Positions 56,887 through 64,000 of a stretch of DNA of 64,000 nucleotides are shown here, piece by piece. A program made the translations under genes and the position numbers. How positions within the stretch are numbered: the first letter of the stretch is position 1; every line of letters begins with the position of its first letter. The notes under the pieces are model-generated. The model was not told the DNA's origin and ran no database searches. It worked only from the letters and a program-made list of their open reading frames with translations. Source of the stretch: Torymus aiolomorphi (Eukaryota; Arthropoda; Insecta; Hymenoptera; Torymidae); NCBI GenBank assembly GCA_036365515.1, contig CM070877.1:84976522-85040521 (forward strand), given 5' to 3'.

Positions 56887-57820
56887 TTTGAGGTTAAAAA
56901 TAAAAAAAAAAAATTTTCGAATCGCGTTTTCTCAAAGAATACTTGATTTATCGACTTCAAATTTTAACCATTTATTAAATTTATGGAAGACTATATTTGG
57001 TTAAAATTTCAGAAGATTATCTTCATTTGTATTTTAGACAAAAATTATTTTAGAAAAAATTTGCGTTTTTGCTGTCGCACGATAACAAGAGCAAAAATTA
57101 TCAAATCGCCCTGAAATTTGGCATAGATGTAGTTTTTATATATCTTCAGATCGAGTTGGTTGCTCAAAAAAATTGGTCCATTACGAAAAAAGATATTTGA
57201 GGTTAAAAATTTTTTAAAAAAATTTTCGAATGGCGTTTTATAAGAGAATACTTTATTTATCGACTTGAAATTTTAACCACTTGTTACACTCATTGAAAAC
57301 TATATGTTGTTCAAATTTCAAGAGATTATCTTCATTTGTTCCGTAGAAAAAAAATTATTTTCCAAAGAACAATTTTGAATTTTTAGTTTTTCCGATTTTT
57401 TCATATCTTATAGCCATCATTGAATAATATAATAAACTTTTCTTGAAAGGTATTTAAATTACCTATATTTTCCTTTTTTAAAATTTAAAATATCTTCACT
57501 CTGTCATTTGTTATTAAGGAAAACTTTTTTATATTTCATAAATTAATTTGTCAAAAAATATTTTATTTATCGACTTGAAATTTTAACCAGTTATTGCACT
57601 AATTGAAGACTATATTTGGTTAAAATTTCAAGAGATTATCTTCATTTGTTTTTTAGAAAAGAATTATTTTAGAAAAAATTTTCGTTTTCGTTGTCGCACG
57701 ATAATTAGAGCAAAAATTATCCAATTGTCCTGAAATTTGGCACAGATGTAGCTTTAAAATATCTTCAGATCGAGTTCGTTGCCCAAAAAAATCGGTCCAT
57801 TACGAAAAAAGATATTTGAG

Positions 57821-58247
57821 GGGGGGGGGGGGTCCAAAGTTTAGACGACTCACTAGAAAATTGAAGTCAACTATAGACGTGCTCGGTTTCGATATAAGCT
57901 ACTGCAGATTGTGCAAAATTTCGAAATTCTAAATTACGAAAATCATATTTTCGAATGTAACAATTCACCTACCGTCCAAAACATCGAATTTCATTAATAG
58001 AATTTTAATAGGGATATAATAAACATATTTCGAAATAAATCATTAGAAACAAGTTATCTTTGCTTTGAAATCGCATTGATGAAATTTGATGTTTTGGACA
58101 GTAGGTGAATTGTTAGATTCGAAAATATAATTTTCGTCTTTTAGAATTTCGAAATTTTGCACAATCTGCAGTAGCTTATATCTAAACCGAGCACGTCTAT
58201 AGTTGACTTCAGTTTTCAAGTGAGTCGTCTAAACTTTGGAGCCCCCC
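57821..58247. mobile_element. MITE with poly-G termini (copy 2, by duplication)
   Basis: The same element at the equivalent position of the second duplication unit, with a longer G run. Confidence 0.85.
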
Positions 58248-60212
58248 TTTGAGGTTAAAAATAAAAAAAAAAAATTTTCGAATCGCGTTTTCTCAAAGAA
58301 TACTTGATTTATCGACTTCAAATTTTAACCATTTATTAAATTTATGGAAGACTATATTTGGTTAAAATTTCAGAAGATTATCTTCATTTGTATTTTAGAC
58401 AAAAATTATTTTAGAAAAAATTTGCGTTTTTGCTGTCGCACGATAACAAGAGCAAAAATTATCAAATCGCCCTGAAATTTGGCATAGATGTAGTTTTTAT
58501 ATATCTTCAGATCGAGTTGGTTGCTCAAAAAAATTGGTCCATTACGAAAAAAGATATTTGAGGTTAAAAATTTTTTAAAAAAATTTTCGAATGGCGTTTT
58601 ATAAGAGAATACTTTATTTATCGACTTGAAATTTTAACCACTTGTTACACTCATTGAAAACTATATGTTGTTCAAATTTCAAGAGATTATCTTCATTCGT
58701 TTTTTAGAAAAAAATTATTTTAGAAAAAATTTGCGTTTTTGCTGTCGCACGATAACTAGAGCAAAAATTACCCAATCGTCCTGAAATTTGGCACAGATGT
58801 ACCTTTTAATATCTTCAGATCCAGTTGGTTGCTCAAAAAAATTGGTCCATTACGAAAAAAGATATTTGAGGTTAAAAATTTTTTAAAAAAATTTTCGAAT
58901 GGCGTTTTATAAGAGAATACTTTATTTATCGACTTGAAATTTTAACCACTTGTTACACTCATTGAAAACTATATGTTGTTTAAATTTCAAGAGATTATCT
59001 TCATTCGTTTTTTTGAAACAAATCATTTTAGAAAAAAATTTGCGTTTTAATTGTCGCACGATAACAAGAGCTAAACAGGAGCACTTTCGATGATCAATTT
59101 CAAACTTTTATAACTTTGGAAGGAATCGATATCTTTTGTTCTTTAAAAACGCAAATGAAAGCTCGTTTTCTCTAGTTTTATTTTCTCTACTTGAAATTAT
59201 ATTTAAGACTTTCTAAAGTTTAATAGTTGCCATTTTTAGAGAAGGTTTTTTTCAACACTTTCTTCAAAATAAAGCTAAAAGTTCCCAGAACTTTAGTTTT
59301 TTTCAGCGTTAGGGTCTAATATTGCAGCTTTCTTCATATTTGTACATCCAAAAACATATACCACAGTTTGACCTGAATCCGGACCCATGACCCTCTCCTT
59401 GTTAGTCTAACCTTACAAGATAAAGTATTAAATATTAAATATTATAGAAGTAAAAATTAATTAAAGGGATCAATAAATTAAGTTTGAGGAAGCTACGTGC
59501 CAATGAATTGGCAGCGGTTTTTTAATGGGAGAGGTCCTAAAATTTTGGTATTTTATATGCCTATTCACTGAAGAGTTGTATGTATCCAATTTATTTGATT
59601 AAATAATTTTTTATGGTCAAAGATTGCTAAAAAAACTGAATTTAACTTAAATTTAACTTGTACCTACAACTCTTCAGTCAATAGTCATATAAAATGCCAA
59701 AATTTTAGGACCTCTCACATTAAAATATACGCAGTTCCTGAATCTGAAGCCGACGGCAGAGAAAAAATTTTGAAATGGCCATATATTTAGTTAAAATCGA
59801 TCAAAAATTTTTTTTTTTTGGGTCTCATTTTATCAAAAATTGAATACATTTTTAGGATATTACTTCTAGATATTTCTGATTATGAAAATTAATTTTTTTC
59901 AGGTCATTTTATGATGAAAATTGTAAAGGTGTCTGACCCACTTGAGTGGTTTAACATCTAGATCCTTTGGTGCTTTTAAATCCGTATGTTTTTAATAATC
60001 TTTATCACATATATTAGATTCTTATATACTGAGGTAAATAAAGAATCTGTTGAGAAATCCAAAATCCTTCATGCATGTTATGAAGCCAGATCGCCATAGC
60101 CAAATGCTTAAAAAAAATGTTTATAGCAGCAACCCTCCTATATTGATCTTCATTTAATGTCTGATATGCTGAACTTCTTTACTTGTCCTTTTCTTTTTTC
60201 TTTTGTCTTTTT

Positions 60213-62568
<2,356 letters not shown>

Positions 62569-62603
62569 TTTTTCTTGTTCTTTTTTTGTTTTTTTTTTTT
62601 TCA

Positions 62604-62837
62604 TTATTCTTTTTCACATACAATATTATTACTTAATAAAGAGAATACGACTGATATATATTTATTGCAGTGCATAACTGTGTTGACTTCAGAAAATAAA
62701 ATGTCAATTATATCATAGTGAGATTCAGGCGATGGTTGATAATGGTAGCTTTCTGGCAGAAGCGAAGGTTCCATAGTGTTTTTCTGCACAATAGGATATC
62801 TTTCGCTTCCTTTAAAAGATGATTTAAATCTGTGCAC
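62604..62837 (-). CDS. 77-codon ORF conserved between T1 and T2 (T1 copy)
   Basis: Inverted counterpart of 54511-54744. FKGSERYPIVQKNTMEPSLL and PESHYDIIDILFSEV. Open over its full length but without an ATG. Same caveats as the T2 copy. Confidence 0.3.
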   Translation of the reverse strand: MHRFKSSFKGSERYPIVQKNTMEPSLLPESYHYQPSPESHYDIIDILFSEVNTVMHCNKYISVVFSLLSNNIVCEKE

Positions 62838-63471
62838 TAAATGTTTTTTGTAATAGTCAGTATAGACTTAATTTTTCTTTAGTATCAAATCCCTGTTATT
62901 TTAAGTATAAAGTTTCCAATAAAAGTTCACGTACTAAAAAGCTATTTCTAAAACTTTAGTTCAACTGTCACTCATATTATTCAAACACTTTTAAAAACTT
63001 ATTTGAAATACGTTTACGTATTATAATACACTAAATGTTTACTCCCAAATCCGTTGGAAACAATGAAAACTAAGAACAACACTTTGTATAAAAAAGTGCT
63101 GATGCTGATATTACAGTGTTTATATGAAATGACAGCTGTGCATGTTTACATTGCTTGCGGACTTTTACACAGGTTAAAATCAGCTCTGTTACTCTAAAGG
63201 AGTGAGCTATGAGAGGCTGTCGGTGATAAGAGAGGTTGTTACGATGCCAACTTAACTACTATAAGTTTTAAATTCGAATTTTTATTTTTGTCAAAAATAC
63301 CGTCCATAAATTATATTATTTATTTTTTATCTTTATATTAATGTATAAATTATTATTTTTGGATTTTTTAAAGTATATATAGATATGTAAAGTGAGAATT
63401 TTAAATATATTAGGTGCAGGGAAATAACAAAAAAATTAGCAAAAAAAATCCGATTATATAAATATGTATAC

Positions 63472-64000
63472 TGTAACGGGCTAAATGCTGTCCTCGGTGC
63501 GCTATATCTCAAAGCGGACTTGCCGATGAACGGCGCAGCAATTGACAGGCGCGAGCACTTACTCATGCCAACCCTCGACGATTAGCGGCCCGCCAGCTCC
63601 GTGAGCTCGACCGCGCTGCTCTCTCTCGCTCTTTCGCTGCCGCGATCGAGTGTGGCTCTCTCTCCCTCTTCCTCAACTACCGGCGAACGCGGTTCTCGGA
63701 GCCATGCTGCGTCTATCTCTCTCACTCTCGTGCACTACACTGTCGCACCTCTCTCGCTCTCGTGCACCGCACTGCACTCACGACCGCGACTCTCGTGCAC
63801 GCGGAGACTGTCGCGCTCTCCTTCTTTCTCTCTCCTCGTGAGATCAACTCATCGCGGATAGAAGGCGGCTCTTCTCCACGGCAGCAAAAGCAATACTGCC
63901 GGGCTCTGTCTCTCGCTCTCCTTCCCCCTCGCGCAAGGTTGTCGCGAGTTTTCATTTCGGGGCTTATTGTGTGTCGTAGTTGCGCTCGGTACTTTTCGCA
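63472..64000 (+). repeat. LTR-like GC-rich sequence, cut by window end
   Basis: Starts abruptly with TGTAACGGGCTAAATGC exactly where T1 homology ends, and is CT- and CpG-rich thereafter. The start resembles the LTR termini at 29981 and (on the opposite strand) 30803. No internal coding region is reached. Confidence 0.45.

Larger units (their letters stand above)
55983..58690 (+). repeat. Recent 1.36-kb tandem duplication
   Basis: Sequence from ~55983 recurs from ~57338 (offset 1355-1361) with only a handful of differences over the compared stretches, mainly in a poly-G run (8 versus 13) and single bases. It includes an entire MITE and several monomers. Confidence 0.9.

Overview
The window is TE-rich DNA from an insect genome, most likely a hymenopteran (an ant or wasp would fit). 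The evidence is the density of Ty3/Gypsy, Ty1/copia, mariner, MITE and satellite-like sequence, the long CT/GA/TG microsatellites, and one recognisable host exon with an insect-like PDHA1 sequence. That exon (9064-9282, minus strand) is the only host protein-coding sequence I can identify with confidence. I found no adjoining exon in the window, so the region looks like a TE-inflated intron or intergenic stretch. I saw no rRNA, tRNA, CRISPR or prokaryote-type operon.

Layout. 0-9 kb holds an intact 177-codon unknown ORF, relics of an uncharacterised multicopy family, a degenerate repeat-bearing coding region and a long CT tract. 11.2-14.2 kb is an internally deleted Gypsy element (minus). 15.2-26.3 kb is an errantivirus-like Gypsy element (plus) with gag, protease, RT/RNase H, integrase and an env-like gene; its Gag carries twelve zinc-knuckle modules. 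26.6-27.3 kb is an ORF1-like relic. 27.3-29 kb is GC-rich and includes a palindromic TTAA-flanked MITE. 29.4-30.8 kb holds copies of a ~310-bp repeat, interrupted by a solo LTR. 30.8-44.6 kb is a minus-strand Gypsy element whose 5' end is lost; a MITE sits in its 3' LTR, and a complete Ty1/copia element (32828-37724, 5-bp target duplication) sits near its 3' end. 45.1-46.4 kb is a mariner. 46.5-49.1 kb holds Penelope-like and Gypsy fragments. 49.15-51.7 kb is a second copia element carrying a MITE.

51.7-63.5 kb is a nest of insertions. Two copies of one TIR transposon (T1, T2) lie in opposite orientation, T2 inside T1. T1 also carries a second mariner and T2 carries a Helentron-like repeat element (E1); a second such element (E2) lies in the distal part of T1. 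E1 contains arrays of ~310-bp monomers and a very recent 1.36-kb tandem duplication. The same monomer family occurs in inverse orientation at 14.7, 29.4-30.8 and 44.6 kb. The window ends inside a GC-rich LTR-like sequence.

Nearly all TE genes are broken by stops, frameshifts or active-site substitutions. The useful information lies in the nesting order, the junctions, and a few unusual architectures: the zinc-knuckle Gag, the env gene, and the link between satellite and Helentron-like elements.
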